DNA from: Isoetes taiwanensis
Taxonomy: Eukaryota; Streptophyta; Lycopodiopsida; Isoetales; Isoetaceae
NCBI GenBank assembly: GCA_021234155.1
Contig: JAJEKV010000039.1
Location: 13,279,156 to 13,343,155 of the forward strand
Reading direction: 5' to 3'
DNA length: 64,000 nt
Numbering within the stretch: the first letter of the stretch is position 1; every line of letters starts with the position of its first letter. The notes below the pieces were generated by a model that did no database searches, was not told where the DNA came from, and was given only the letters and a program-made list of their open reading frames with translations. Shown here in pieces: positions 22,304-33,849 of this stretch. Both the position numbers and the translations under genes were made by a program.

Positions 22304-22630
22304 CCTGACGTATGCTTATAGTAGGGTTTTAGCCCGCTTAAAGCACCCTGCTTTTGCTTAATTTGGGTGCTGGTGGGTGTAACCGCTCGTCATTTTTTCC
22401 ACGCCCTTCATGTACTCACATGTCCACCTCAGCAACGAACCGTTAGGAAATGATTGTGGGATTTTGGCTGGATTTTCGTGCGAGTGGTTGTACTTTGCAA
22501 ATTCGAGCCCAGAACTACTTCGATCTCATGGCCCGCGCAAATTCTCCTTCACTTATTCTCCCTTTGTCAAGAAATTCATGGCGCTTCCTGATACAGTCTT
22601 GGAGGCAATCACACGTTTAGCATTGGATTT
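22304..22630. other. Spacer between copia remnant and DDE-like gene
   Basis: Short repeats of GGGTGCTGGTGGGTG type are present. No gene was recognised. Confidence 0.35.
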
Positions 22631-25600
22631 TCAGCCTGATGAATTCTAATACACTGTTCCAGATTTATTGGATCTCACTGAAACACAGGAAAATATCGCG
22701 TGAAGATCCATTTTCCTCTGCAATTTACAAGAAATTGGATGCACAGAGAAAGAGAGTACAGAATAAGATGAGAAAAGCAGTGGTTGGACGGGAAGATCTG
22801 AGCAAGAGACGCAGGTAAGAAATAGCCAAGCTTATAGTTGATTACTTCAACAAGCTTACCAAAATGCATTCACTCGAACCCAAGGCCGATGTGATGAAGA
22901 GGGTGGTTCATCACCACGAAATGAAAATCCCAGAACCTAGAATTTTGCCAAATCCAAAGGAGTGCAAGGCGGCGGGGGTGTTATTTGAGATGCAATTCCA
23001 CTATGGCAGAGTTGTTAGGTACATCTAATTCTTGATTTCATGTCTGTGCTTCTTTATGCTTTTAAGTGCTTGTATCCGCTGAGTGCACGAAATCAAGTCT
23101 GTGCTTCTTTATGCTTTTAAGTGCTTATATCTTTTGAGTGTTACTGGCTGGGAGAGGTTCATTGAATAATGTGCAATATTTCTTATGATAGGTTCCAAAA
23201 GGGCAACAATTGCAACTGCTGCATTAAGAAAATCGGAAGCTGTCCTTGGATATGGTCCATGGTCTTGCTTCCAAAGGAGGTTGAGGTGCGATTCTCTCAC
23301 CCCTGCTTGCAAGAAAAGCATTATAAAATTCTGGAAACAAAATAACAGAGTCTCTCCTTGCAAGAAGGATGTTGTGAACACTATTGGAGACTCAGGCTTC
23401 CAAATTTCTTCCCTTGCACCTTATGGAGGTCACACAGGTATAAGTTTCCATACAAAAGCTCCTTGCAATTCTTGCATAAATATTTCTAACCAAAAGGCCA
23501 CCATTCAGCTGCAGCTTTTTCAACAATACAAAAAGGCACATCCTGAACACCCTGTTTGCTTAAAGGCTTTCGAGAAGTTGAAGCCTATTTATGTAAAGAA
23601 AGTATCAGAAAGGGAAACCTGCTGTTGCATATACTATATGAAGTTGGAGTATACCAGAGTAGGCTTGAATGCTTTAAGGTCAGCGAAAACTGGATTTCAT
23701 GGTGAAGAGTGCAAGTGTTGTTGTGAGGTCTGTGGACCTGGTGAGAAGTGTCTGGCCAGCCAACATACATATGACTCAAGCATCGAGCTCTGGAGGGCTG
23801 TGGTTTGCAACAAGAGCGAGGGTGAAGAATGGTATAAACATGACTGCTTGATGCAGAAATGTCAGAGGTGTGGCATAAAAAGTCTTCCTATATGTCCAAG
23901 AGAAAGAGAGGATCATGAGTTCTTGCTTGAATGAAAAACGTTTGAAAAGGTAATACTCTCTTTATTACATGCTGCAATATGCTGAGATGTGCTGTCATCC
24001 ACTGAATCATGCTTTTCTGCTTTCAACTTGCACTAATCTTCTGTTTTATGCTATAGACCTTGCTACAGATTCCAGTGGAGACAGAAGAAGCTGGTGGAGT
24101 TGCAGACTGTGTTACCAAGGAAGTACCAGGTGGCAGCAGAAAGAAAAGATCCAATGCGACCAAGAAGGGAAACAAAAGTAAGAAATCCAAGGTAGCTGGT
24201 GGGACACATTCTGAAACTGCAGCACAAGACGAGACCTCAACTGGCAAGGGGAAAAAAAAGAAAGAACCAAAGCCAGTTCTTAGATTGTCTTACAAGAGAA
24301 CGGCAGTGAAGGATTTCATTTCCTATCTGTGTTCCACATTGAAGATATTTGTGCCACATAATTACAGGGCTAGATGGCAGGCCCTGCAATTCAGGAGTTG
24401 CCTGGACAATATCCAAGATGGCATCATTGTTTCTGTAATTGATTTTGCAGAGAATTACAACATAAAGATAGAGCCAGCACTCACGTATATGATAGACAAA
24501 AGCTCTGGGATCAGAAAGCTATTGAAGGAAACCCATTTTTACTTAAGTGATGACAAGATTCATGACACTCTTTTTATGCAGCACTATCTTAGAAAGCACA
24601 ATTCATGGCTTATATCAAATGGTGTAGAATTCTCCAGGCATATAGTTTGGTCAGATGGTTGTTCTAGCCAATTCAAATCTGCCCTGTCATTCTATTTTCT
24701 GCCAAGATATCACAATGAGCTAGGGAAGGAAATAGTGTGGAATTTCTTTGGGATAGCCCATGGTAAGGGAGAGCACGATAGACAAGGGGCAGTCCTTAAG
24801 GGGGCATTCACTAGAGAGTAGCTCAAGTATGATGGGGTGAGATTTAGGGGTGCTGCTGATGCCTGTGAATTCGCGACTCGTTGGAATGAAGGTATCAACA
24901 ACGGGAATATCAAAAGGTATTATACTTTCATCTGCTGTATTCTGCTAAGTAATGCTGTCTATGCTGAGTAATGCTGTATTGTGCTGTATTGTGCTGAGTA
25001 GTGCTGTCTGTGAACTACTGTAATGTGATGAGTAGTGCTGTATTATGATGAGTAATGTTGTCTGTGAGCTGCAATACTTGTTGTTGTCTCTTTGCAGGTA
25101 CTTCTGTTGATAGGACAGACCGGCTGGACCAAGGAAATACACAGCATCCAGACATACATGTCCAAATCGACCACAAGGGTGGGTCATAGAGGTTTAAGTT
25201 GTTTCTGTGGTAACTGTTTGAAGGAAAACTGGTCATGTTGTGTGAATAGGCACAGGTTGAAGAATTGGAAGTATGTGACACTAAAGCCTATGAAGTCTAC
25301 TGGTGAAACACTTGATGACGAAATTGACGAGGCATTCTTTGAAGGTGATGGGGAATGGCTTAGTGGAAACATAGAGGAAGGTGACAATTTTGCAGTTGTA
25401 GCCGAGGAGGGCAACCAAGAGAATGCAGATTTCTATGTGGTGAAGTGTGCTAAGCCGAGGCATATTCTTGACAAAATTGTACATGACAGTTCAGGTCAGA
25501 CTTTTAATGTCGATGAACATGTGTTGGCTGATTTATACTATGCTATCCAACCCGATGGTAGTTGGGAGCTATTTCAAAACAAAGGTCTTACTTACCAATA

Positions 25601-25634
25601 CAGTCATCATGTCACACAATCAAGTTTGAGATGA
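22631..25634 (+). pseudogene. DDE-like transposase gene of an unnamed superfamily, multi-exon, three in-frame stops
   Basis: Exon-like blocks read in order. Block 1, 22631-23018, is LFQIYWISLKHRKISREDPF to FEMQFHYGRVV, with TAA near 22817. Block 2, from the acceptor TATGATAG near 23190 to 23947, contains YGPWSCFQRRLRCDS, NNRVSPCKKDVV and cysteine pairs CNSC, CCCEVC and CQRC, with TGA at 23932. Block 3, about 24058-24916, contains VSVIDFAENYNI, HIVWSDGCSSQFKSALSF and NFFGIAHGKGEHDRQGAVLKG, with TAG at 24819. Block 4, about 25099-25634, contains CFCGNC and NADFYVVKCAKPRHI. Donors (GTAATA, GTATTA, GTACAT) and acceptors fit. Asp in DFAEN, Asp in SDG and the HGKGxxD block suggest an RNase H-like core. 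I recall similar uncharacterised proteins scattered across animals and plants, but no family name. It is probably a dead copy. Confidence 0.6.
24940..25075. repeat. Intronic repeats of TGCTGTATTGTGCTGAG
   Basis: About eight degenerate units of (A/T)GCTGTATTRTGCTGAGTAR fill the third intron of the DDE-like gene. Similar GTGCTGGACTCTGCTG units appear on the facing gene at 26660-26740, hinting that both were once one locus. Confidence 0.55.
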
Positions 25635-25744
25635 ATCAAATTCCCGACACCAACAGGTATTCCGAGGGGGCTACCCATCAGATGATCCTTGACAACCTAC
25701 CATATGAAGGTTGAAAATGGTTTGACCTAGTTGTTTCATCATTT

Positions 25745-25812
25745 CAGCATTTATCTTAAAATTTGAAGACCTTTATCTTAAATTTTGAAGACCTTTATCT
25801 TAAATTTTTATG
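25745..25812. repeat. Three-copy 24-bp tandem repeat
   Basis: Units of ATCTTAAATTTTGAAGACCTTT repeat three times with single-base changes. They lie between the convergent DDE-like and FCP1-like sequences. Confidence 0.7.
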
Positions 25813-25901
25813 TTGTATTAGAGACATTACTTGGAATCAATACTCAAGATTACATAACGTAAGTCATATATATTACAAAAGGCTAGTGTACAATGGTATT
25901 T

Positions 25902-26790
25902 TCAGGAGTCATTGGAGTTTTCAGAGTGGATAGAGTCTTCAAGAATGGTGCCCAGCAACTGCATTTGTACCTCTTCTGGAGCATTGAGGATATAATAGGC
26001 CGAGACAAGATAGTTGTTGAGACAGTAATCTAGCACATCAACTGTCTCCTTCTGCAACCATGCATTAGTGATATCTAGCTGGGAGATTGTTTCTTCAACT
26101 GTATGGGAAGACAAGTAATCCAATGCTGGACACACAAACTTCTGCAAAAAGTTGTTCTCTTCCTGCCCCTTGAAAAGCATAACAGGAACGGTTATGTGTG
26201 CAGGGTTTAGAAACCCTTTGTGTAGGCTGTCATCTACCAAAAAAAATCATACCATGATATTCAGGAAAATCCTCAAGTACAACCTTCAACTCCTTGAAAA
26301 AAAGTTGCTTTGTTGTATTGGTTGGATGCTCGCATGCATAGCATTGCTTTTGACCATATGCCTTTAAGAATTTGGTCCGCAAATCTGGGTACAATGCATC
26401 CACCATATCCCTTGTATTCTGAAGTAGAGAAGCACTCCAGATCACAATATCAAACCTCTGTAGTGCCCACTCCACAAACTCATGATACCCTGGTCTGCAA
26501 TTATTTGCAGTTTCTTTTACAACATGGTTCGTTTGAGGTGGAGGCAAGATTTTTTGGCCCATTCTCCTCTGTTGTGTCTGTGCCAGTACACCATTTATGT
26601 CAAGCACCATCAACTTCCGTTTGGGTTCCCATCCCTCAACATTTCCACCCACGGTCGAGGTGTGCTGCGAGCTGTGCTGGACTCTGCTGGACTGTGCTGC
26701 CATGATGTGCTGGACTTTGCTGCGATCTGTAGGACTCTGCTTTAGCTTTGCTACCCAATGATGGAGAGTGCTGATAGCCATAGTCAGATC
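25902..26790 (-). pseudogene. FCP1/NIF-type HAD phosphatase-like sequence with one-base frameshift
   Basis: The N-terminal HAD motif reads KLMVLDINGVLAQ: the nucleophile aspartate is kept, and the second position is asparagine instead of the usual acid (DxDxT becomes DINGV). CRPGYHEFVEWALQRFDIVIWSAS carries the motif II serine. VDDSLHKG, in the other frame, supplies the acidic motif. The frame changes inside a run of eight A at 26239-26246; seven bases would keep it open across this point. FCP1-like enzymes dephosphorylate proteins such as the RNA polymerase II tail, but with DxN this copy may be inactive. It has no introns. Its N-terminal side is continuous with gag of element B, see the next feature. 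Start is uncertain. Confidence 0.7.
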
Positions 26791-27633
26791 TAGTTTGATA
26801 TTGCCCTGCTGTCTTTCCTTTGAATGTAGCTGTTTCTGCCCTGGAGTTACTGGTGCCTCTTCCAAACTCAAGGCCTTATCCTCAGCCTCCCCGACTGTCC
26901 TTGGGTTGATTGCCCGAACAACCTCTTAATGTTGCTGTTCAGCCCTTCAATGTATCCATCCACTGCTTGCCTTTCCGTGATTCTAGGTACATTGAATCTC
27001 AGCCTCATGAATTCTTCGGTGTACTTGGCTACGGATAAGTTGCCCTAATCCAGTCTGTAAAACTGCTGTATCTGCCTGCTTGTTTGGGATCTCGGCACGT
27101 AGTGCTTGCAGAACGCCTTGCTGAAAGTCCTGAACTTGCAATTGTTTCTTCTCAGCTTGTTGGACTTTGCGTATCCTTTCCACCATATTCTGGCTGGCCC
27201 TATCAAGTTTGCCGTTGCCCCTTTATCTATGTCCTTATCTTTCATTCCATAAGAGTTTTTGAATTCTTCCATCTCATCAAGCCATGCTTCTGCCTCCATT
27301 CCTGACCTGTCCTTGCCCGAGAACTGTTCCAGCTTTCTTGTCGTCCAAACATTGCTCATTGCACTGTCTACCTTCTTTTGGTAGTCATCTACTTTTCTAT
27401 TCTTGTTTCTGCCCTGTGATGTGTCTGACTCACTGTCGGGGCTACTGCCGGATCCACTGTCTGAGGTCTCCGATCTGCTAGAACTGGAAGGTGATGGACT
27501 CCTCCTGCCTCTTCCTTTTCTTTTTCTGTCTTTCTCGGCAACCTGATTTTCTTCCCTTTCCGGCTGGGGAGCTTCGTCAATACCTCCCACAGGCGGTGGA
27601 GGTGGTGGTGGAGGTCCATACTCTTGAGCATGC
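26791..27633 (-). pseudogene. Element B gag, 3' part
   Basis: This encodes a proline-rich and serine/arginine-rich segment, then LEQFSGKDRSGMEAEAWLDEM and ARIWWKGYAKSNKL, the hallmark of retrotransposon gag, then YTEEFMRLRFNVPRITERQAVDGYIEGLN. One frame change near 26930 leads into AINPRTVGEAEDKALSLEEAP, which parallels the tail of gag in element A and runs in frame into the FCP1-like sequence. The right edge is cut by element A at CATGC. The frame resumes at 49815. There is no pol of element B to the left. Confidence 0.8.
27629..27633. repeat. Target-site duplication CATGC, left copy
   Basis: These five bases directly precede the left LTR of element A and are repeated at 49815-49819 directly after the right LTR. 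Removing the element and one copy restores the gag reading frame of element B (PLMHAQEYGPPPP). Confidence 0.9.
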
Positions 27634-29206
27634 TGTGACGTCCCCTACTCGTATACGGTGCACACACCGTATACAAACATGAGTTCTTCCCCCATACCAG
27701 CTCCATGCCGATACAGGGCCCTCCACATGACACTGCAACCGCGAAGGGTTCCAGTGGGAAGAGTGAAGGGGTCATTTTACCCCGTCTCCCTCAGGGCCTA
27801 CCTAGCTGCGGAAGCGTACATATACATGTCAGTATATAAGAGCATCACATATCCACCTCTAGGGTGGTACATCACATCTGCATGAACAATGATCAGCACA
27901 ATGCATATGGGAAATCCTACCCAAGGCTCAGACTCAGGGATGGACTGACAAGCTTGGGTCTCCAGAGTTCGTTGCAGACATAATTCATGGCAATGGATTT
28001 GGCTGGCATAAGAACATGGCATTGGGTTGTCCACTCCATCCGCCCCTCCTGTGCACACCTTGCGGAGTAGGCTGAAAAGTGTTGGGACCTGACTGTAGCC
28101 CGCCGAATGCATAGCCAAAAGGGCTACTCCTGGGTTTCATCTCCCCAGTTCCGATGGGGCAGGTAGGGATCCTCCCTCCAGATATCTACATGCTGACTCA
28201 AGGTGACTAGAGGGCCACTGCCCCTATTCAACTGAACCCACTGGAAAGTCATGAACACCACTTCACGGGTGTCGAGCCCATGCCTTACCCACACTCAGTG
28301 GTAAGCCATTAGACCTAGTCACAATGATCCTCGGTAGGCCTTACACACCAGAGGGATCGTTCAAGAGTCAGGACACGAATCTCCTTCTTAGCCAGTCTGG
28401 CCCCTTCACCCACAACCAGGTGTGGTTCTTGTACACAGGCCGAATCTATAGTGTGCTAGAGGGCTAAACTAGGAGCATCCACTACCAAGCTTTAGGTCTC
28501 TGCCCCCCTTCCCAATACAAGGAGTTCATAGAGATACATCATCCGCATACATCACAGAAGAACTAAAGAACTAGATCTAATCTATATCATGGAGTTAGGT
28601 TCTTTAGTTAGTGTTTGGGATCTAGAGATCTAGGTAGCTGCTATGGGCAATTTAATAGGCTAAGCCTACTGATTCTATGATTGGAAGACGGTTTAAGCTA
28701 TTAAATTGACTAAATACCTGATCCTTGGGTGGCTCCTCCTAACCTAAGTTCAACCATCCTGCTGAGCTGATCGAATCAAGGGAAGCTAATGGTGCGATTC
28801 GCTTGGGCAGAGTCTGGGAGGCGGTTTTGGCTCCTGGGGCAGCCAAAACAGAGCTCTAAACCCCTATGGACGAAACTAGCAAGTTAGGGTTTTCCTACCA
28901 TAAATAGACGTGGGGTTAGGGCTAGGGTTTCCAATTACCCCTTTTAGCATGTGGGATAATTGGAAAGGGCCCACTTGCCTTTAATGGCTAGGTGGCAAAA
29001 TGTGCCCACATGGAAAGGTGTGCCCACATTAATGTGCACATTGGTAAATGTGCACATTAATAATAAATGCACATACCTAGCAAGTTGCCCCCTAGGGCTA
29101 CCCACCTGGCTACACATCGGCGTACACGTCAGTCGGAGTGGCGTGTACGCGTGACGAGGCAGTACAGTATACGTCCTGGGACCGTATACTGTGCTGGAAC
29201 ATCACA
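27634..29206 (-). repeat. 3' LTR of element A (1,573 bp)
   Basis: It is nearly identical to 48237-49814. Forward-strand ends are TGTGACGTCC and GAACATCACA, which are inverted repeats of each other. Just inside each end lies a perfect hairpin: GTATACGGTG/CACCGTATAC at 27651-27674 and ACAGTATACG/CGTATACTGT at 29164-29192. On the element's sense strand, AAACCCTAA telobox-like words lie near 28884 and 28922, with a TATTTATGG TATA-like word between them, so this is the likely promoter region. Confidence 0.93.
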
Positions 29207-29262
29207 TTCTCCCCACCTTGAAATGATGCTGTCCGCAGCATCGTGGGTCTCCCCACCTTGGA
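29207..29262 (-). promoter_or_regulatory. Duplicated polypurine tract of element A
   Basis: On the sense strand, AAGGTGGGGAGAA directly abuts the 3' LTR. The same AAGGTGGGGAGA occurs again 43 bp upstream, and between them is a perfect hairpin GATGCTG/CAGCATC. The tract primes plus-strand DNA synthesis. The second copy may be an upstream spare. Confidence 0.75.
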
Positions 29263-30080
29263 GTCTTCCTAATCTGCAATCAACGTGATGCATACAATAT
29301 AATACTTACACATTTACCAAGATTACCCTAAGGTAATATTTTTAGAACATTATTACGCCATTATACTATGGAATATTTATCAATTCATAACATCATTAAA
29401 CAAGTTATTCACTAGTTTAGTTATTACGACAATTAAGTTTAACAAAATTTCAACATTTCATATCTATAATTATTGTTCGAGGTACTCTTCATTCCTTGCA
29501 ACACATTCCAACAAAATTTGTGTTGCAAGTCTTTGTAGCTCGACCTCCTTGCCCTCCGGAGCGCTCTATTGGCCTGCAGGTCGACACTACGTTAGTACCA
29601 TTTTAATTATTAATAAAATTTTTGGTTATATGGTGACCACCCCACCTATCTACATGGATGCACGGCTAATCTCCCGGCGTAGGAAGAGGGTGAATCTTCC
29701 ATCGTGGCCGTGGAGACAGCGCCTATATGCCTATATGCCGCTCATGCCTACACCTCTAGTTGCCCAGCGTGGAGGATATCCTTCCCGTATAAGGGGCGTG
29801 AAGGATAGATTCCTCCTATCAAAGCATATATGGGGCTAAAGGTGCCTTTCCTATCAATGCATTCCTTAATGACCTTTCTCTCGAGGTCGTCTACTTCCGT
29901 GGGACAGAAGTAGACTTTCTAATCTACCTTCCACTCGTCCAAGCGGAAACGCGGTCATGCCTACATTGACATTACACCACGCCCTAGAGATCACCGTAGT
30001 GGTCTCATCATCGGTAACCACGCATGCGACCCATACCTAGCATAGGTTGCATGCGTAGATTAATCTTAACTACACAAGAA
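29263..30080. other. Element A 3' untranslated region
   Basis: This is non-coding sequence between the end of the pol frame and the polypurine tract. No domain-like frame was found on the sense strand. Confidence 0.6.
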
Positions 30081-30266
30081 TTAATCTACACAATTCGACA
30101 TGCCTGCGCCGATTTCTTCGGAGATGACCTTGCCATCCCATTGCTCCATAAACTGTGGGTACTGCTTTACTAAATCTTTCTTAAGTACCCATGTCGCGTC
30201 TTCCACTGGCAAGTGTTTCCACTTGACCAAATATTGGAGTCCTCGTTTTCTTGAAAGCTTTATCAA
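30081..30266 (-). pseudogene. Chromodomain at the C-terminus of element A pol
   Basis: [21 protein letters not shown] followed by [16 protein letters not shown] is a canonical chromodomain core, with the aromatic residues Y, W and W in place. It is one frame off from integrase; an indel near 30250-30265 separates them. In chromoviruses this domain targets integration to chromatin carrying methylated histone H3. Finding it next to an element-encoded H3-like protein is notable. Confidence 0.85.
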
Positions 30267-32505
30267 GAATCAATTCTGGAACTATTTCCAGCTGCTCCTC
30301 CGTCATTTCCAACAACGTTGGAGTGTCCAAGACTTCGTCTGGGTTTGGAGTGTGCTTCTTCAACAAACTCACGTGGAAGACCTTATGAATCTTTAGGTGT
30401 GCTGGCAGATCTAACTTGTAGGATTGATTACCTACTCTCTTTTCTATTCTGAAGGGTCCAGCCCACCTTGGAGCAAGCTTCTTGCAATTCCCGATCCTGA
30501 GCTTCGCCTGCTTTACCTTGATCTTCAACCAAACATGGTCGTCAACTTGGAACTCTCTAACTGTTCGATGCTTGTCGGCAATGCTCTTCTGACGACTCCT
30601 TGCCGCTAGGAGATATCCTCGAACTTCTTCCACCAGCTGCTGCATATCGGTCAACATCTGCTGCGAAACTTCCACTTTTGATACGGGATTGTGCCAGGTG
30701 TCTGGAGTTAGGCATTGATAGCCGTAATTGATCATAAACGGCGACATTTGGGACGATTCCTGCTTGGTGTTATTATATGCAAACTCCACCAAGTGAATAA
30801 ATTCTTCCCACATACCTTGCTTATTCCAGACATAGTTTCGTAGCATGTCCTCCAAAATCCTGTTGGTCCGCTCCATTTGGCCATCCGTCTGAGGATGATA
30901 TGCCGTGCTCATGGATAGCTTCGTCTGAATTGTCGCAAAGAGGTCTTGCCAAAAGGCGCTCATGAATTTCGGATCCCTGTCGGAGATAATCTCCCTTGGC
31001 ATGCCATGAAGCCTGAAGATCTCTTTGGTGAAGAGCTTCGCTGTATCCATAGCCGTATCTGTGGTCCTGCAAGGCACAAAGTGTGCCATCTTCAACAACT
31101 TGTCGACCACTACCATCAAGGCATCTTTCCTTCTTACTATCCTTGGAAGCCCTGTGATGAAATCCATGCTGATCACCTCCCACTTAGCGTTTGGCACCGC
31201 TAATGGCTCTAATGCCCCTGGAATTCGAAGCTGCTCCGCCTTTGTCTGCTGGCATAGCTGACATTCTCTGATGTAGCGAGCTACCTGCTTCTTCATTCCT
31301 GGCCAATAATAGCTGCTGCGTACTTTGAAATATGTTTTCATGAATCCCGCATGGCCAGCTATTGGGCTGTTGTGCGTGTCATGGAGGATCAATTTCCTTA
31401 CACCTGATGATTCGGGCACGCACAAATTGTTCTTATGGTATAACAGGTTGCCTTCCTTCTTATAATGTTTAAAGGCTTCCCGCTCTTTATCTGTTCTTGC
31501 CTCCCTAGAGAGGCTTGCCCATACTTCCTTGAAATCCACATCCGTTGGCAAGGACTCCTCAATCTTCTTACCAAAGTCGCTGGAGAGCGTCGAAATTGCA
31601 TTACAATGCACTCTAGTTGTCAGGGGATGCTTTGAAAGCGGATCTGCTACTACATTGAGTTTCCCTGGCTTGTAGACTATATCAAAGTCATATTCTTCCA
31701 GGAACTCCATCCACCTTCTCTGCCTCAGATTGAGGTGTGGTTGCGTGAATACATACTGGAGGCTCTGATGATCTGTATCCAATTGGAACTTCCTTCCCAA
31801 AAGGTAATGCCTCCAAATTCTTAATGCCCTGACAACCGCAAGCAATTCCTGATCATGCGTGGGGTAGCGCGTTTCGGCGTCGTTCATCTTCCTGGAATCG
31901 TACGCTACCACACGCTCTTCTTGCATGAGGACTGCGCCTGTAGCTATCTTACTCGCATCTGTTGCTACAAGCTTATCTTTCTCTAGGTCCGACAGGGTTA
32001 GGACTGGGGCGGTTGTTAAAGCTTCCTTCAATAATTCAAACCCCGCTTGGGCTTTCTTGTGCCAATGCTCCGCCCAATCTTTTACCTTTTTCACCCTCGT
32101 CAAATTTGTTAGCGGGGCCGCTATCTTAGCAAAGTTCTTCACGAACTTCCTGTAGTACCCTACTAGCCCGAGAAAACTTCTGACCTCATGCACATTTTTC
32201 GGCGCCGGCCACTGAATTACTGCTTCAATCTTGGCGGGATCCATCGAGATTCCTTCTGCTGAGATCACATGACCAAGGTATTCCATCTTCTCCGTCGCGA
32301 AGTGGCACTTTGACAACTTGGCGTACAACTGGTGCCTCTTCAACTTCTCCAGCACTCTTCTTAAGTGTTGCACGTGCTCTTCAAGGGATCTGCTATACAC
32401 CAAAATGTCATCAAAGAAAACTATCACAAAGGTGTCTAGGAACTCCCTGAAGATATCGTTCATGAGCCTCATGAACGTTGCTGGGGCGTTTGATAAGCCA
32501 AAAGG
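30267..32505 (-). pseudogene. Element A pol, C-terminal part: RT (end), RNase H, integrase
   Basis: The frame opens in the reverse transcriptase at [11 protein letters not shown] and carries [10 protein letters not shown], with the catalytic DD kept. RNase H follows with [23 protein letters not shown] and [11 protein letters not shown]. Integrase has the H-H-C-C zinc motif ([11 protein letters not shown] and CQLCQQTK) and the catalytic series [16 protein letters not shown] and the E of QMERTNR, then the GPY-type [11 protein letters not shown]. About 740 residues are uninterrupted, so this half decayed little. The 5' half of reverse transcriptase lies at 41456 and beyond, past the CACTA-like insertion. 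Confidence 0.95.
32503..32505. repeat. Target-site duplication AGG (left copy) of the CACTA-like element
   Basis: AGG directly precedes the left inverted repeat and recurs at 41453-41455 after the right one. Deleting the element and one copy rejoins the reverse-transcriptase frame as [12 protein letters not shown]. Confidence 0.9.
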
Positions 32506-32536
32506 CACACTGACCCCAATTTTTGGTCCACAGTTG
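32506..32536 (+). repeat. Left terminal inverted repeat of the CACTA-like element
   Basis: It begins CACACTGACCCCAATTTTTG and continues GTCCACAGTTG. It pairs with 41422-41452 at 27 of 31 positions. Confidence 0.9.
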
Positions 32537-33500
32537 TTTTTTCCTTGTACGGAAGTGTTGTTTTATGCCAAAAACAACACCAAAATGGCCCAAAAAGTCC
32601 ACGTGGCCCGTTTATCCGGATTTGCACAAAGAGACAGTGGTTTTTTGGCAAAAAATCCCACAGTGGTTTTTCTCACACTTTTTTGTTTTTTTTGTCAACG
32701 TGTCCTTTTTTTCAGTGTTGTTTTTACCGAACTTTTTCGACGTGTAGTTTTTTTTCTTGACTGCTGTTTTTTTGAAGAGCCACATGTTGTTTTTCATTAA
32801 AATAAGACACGTAGATTTAAATATTGCTATACGTGAAAGACTAACTTACAACAATGGTTTTTAAAAAAACCACATGTTATTTACAAAAGAACGACATGTG
32901 TTATTGAAATCTATCTATTGTTTTTAGTGCTATAAAGTATTGTTCTTCTAAAATAAGGACATGTAAAAGAGCATTATAATAATATATAGGAAATTCAAGG
33001 TGTTGTTTCTAATTACCTTTTAGCTAATAAAATATTGACACGTAGTATACTTTTTAAATTAAAAAAAACTTATTTTAACTAATCAAATATCGACACGTGG
33101 CATACATTTTTAAATAAAAAATTATTATTATGACATGTAGAAAAAATATTAATGTTTCTAACATATCTTCGAACCAATCAAATATTGCCACATGGCATAC
33201 ATTCAAATAATAATATATACCACAATTTAAAAATCAATATGATTGTATTTAAAATAAGAAAGCTTGTAGGAATCTAGTGGATCATTAAGTCTAAGTGCTT
33301 CTTTGATAAATCATTATATGCAAATAAATACATGCCATTAAAACCATTGGAGGGAAAAGATGGAAGTACATAATATACTGACTGTCGAGAATTGGAAAAG
33401 AGAAATACTGATAAAAAATTGTAGACTAAAACCATGAAGTTGATATTTTTTTTCGTAAAGGCAATTGCCTACTCATACAATGCAGACTGCAACTAGTCTG
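32537..33500. repeat. Left subterminal region with ACACGTGG/ACATGT words
   Basis: Short words CACGTGG, CACATGT, GACATGT and ACACGTAG recur about ten times in both orientations in AT-rich DNA. Subterminal repeats of this kind bind transposase in CACTA elements. No gene is present. Confidence 0.6.
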
Positions 33501-33849
33501 AGATTATATACAAATGAATCAGCAGATCATCTTGCCGAGTTCCAACTGTAAGCTTGAAGCTTGAGCAAGATATAAAGTATTACATTTATTTTCATATAAA
33601 GCCTGTTGCAGCAAACAAACACAAATCAGTAAACTGCGCGGCAACAAACCCAAATCAGTGAGGAGAAAAGAGAGAATGAACAAAAAGTACATGTGGATGA
33701 ACAACAGCAGCATAGTATTTTGTCATATATCCGCAATGCTTCTGTGCAATAAAAAGAAAACAGTAAGAACAGTAGGAACAGTAAGAACAGTAAGAAAAGT
33801 AAAGAGTTAGAAGTAAAACCTAGCCCCTGCCCTTGCAAATCCGCATGAC

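Noticed and set aside
28884-28930. TTAGGGTTT words as interstitial telomere sequence
   Set aside because: Only two isolated words occur, at promoter-like spacing in an LTR; there is no tandem array.
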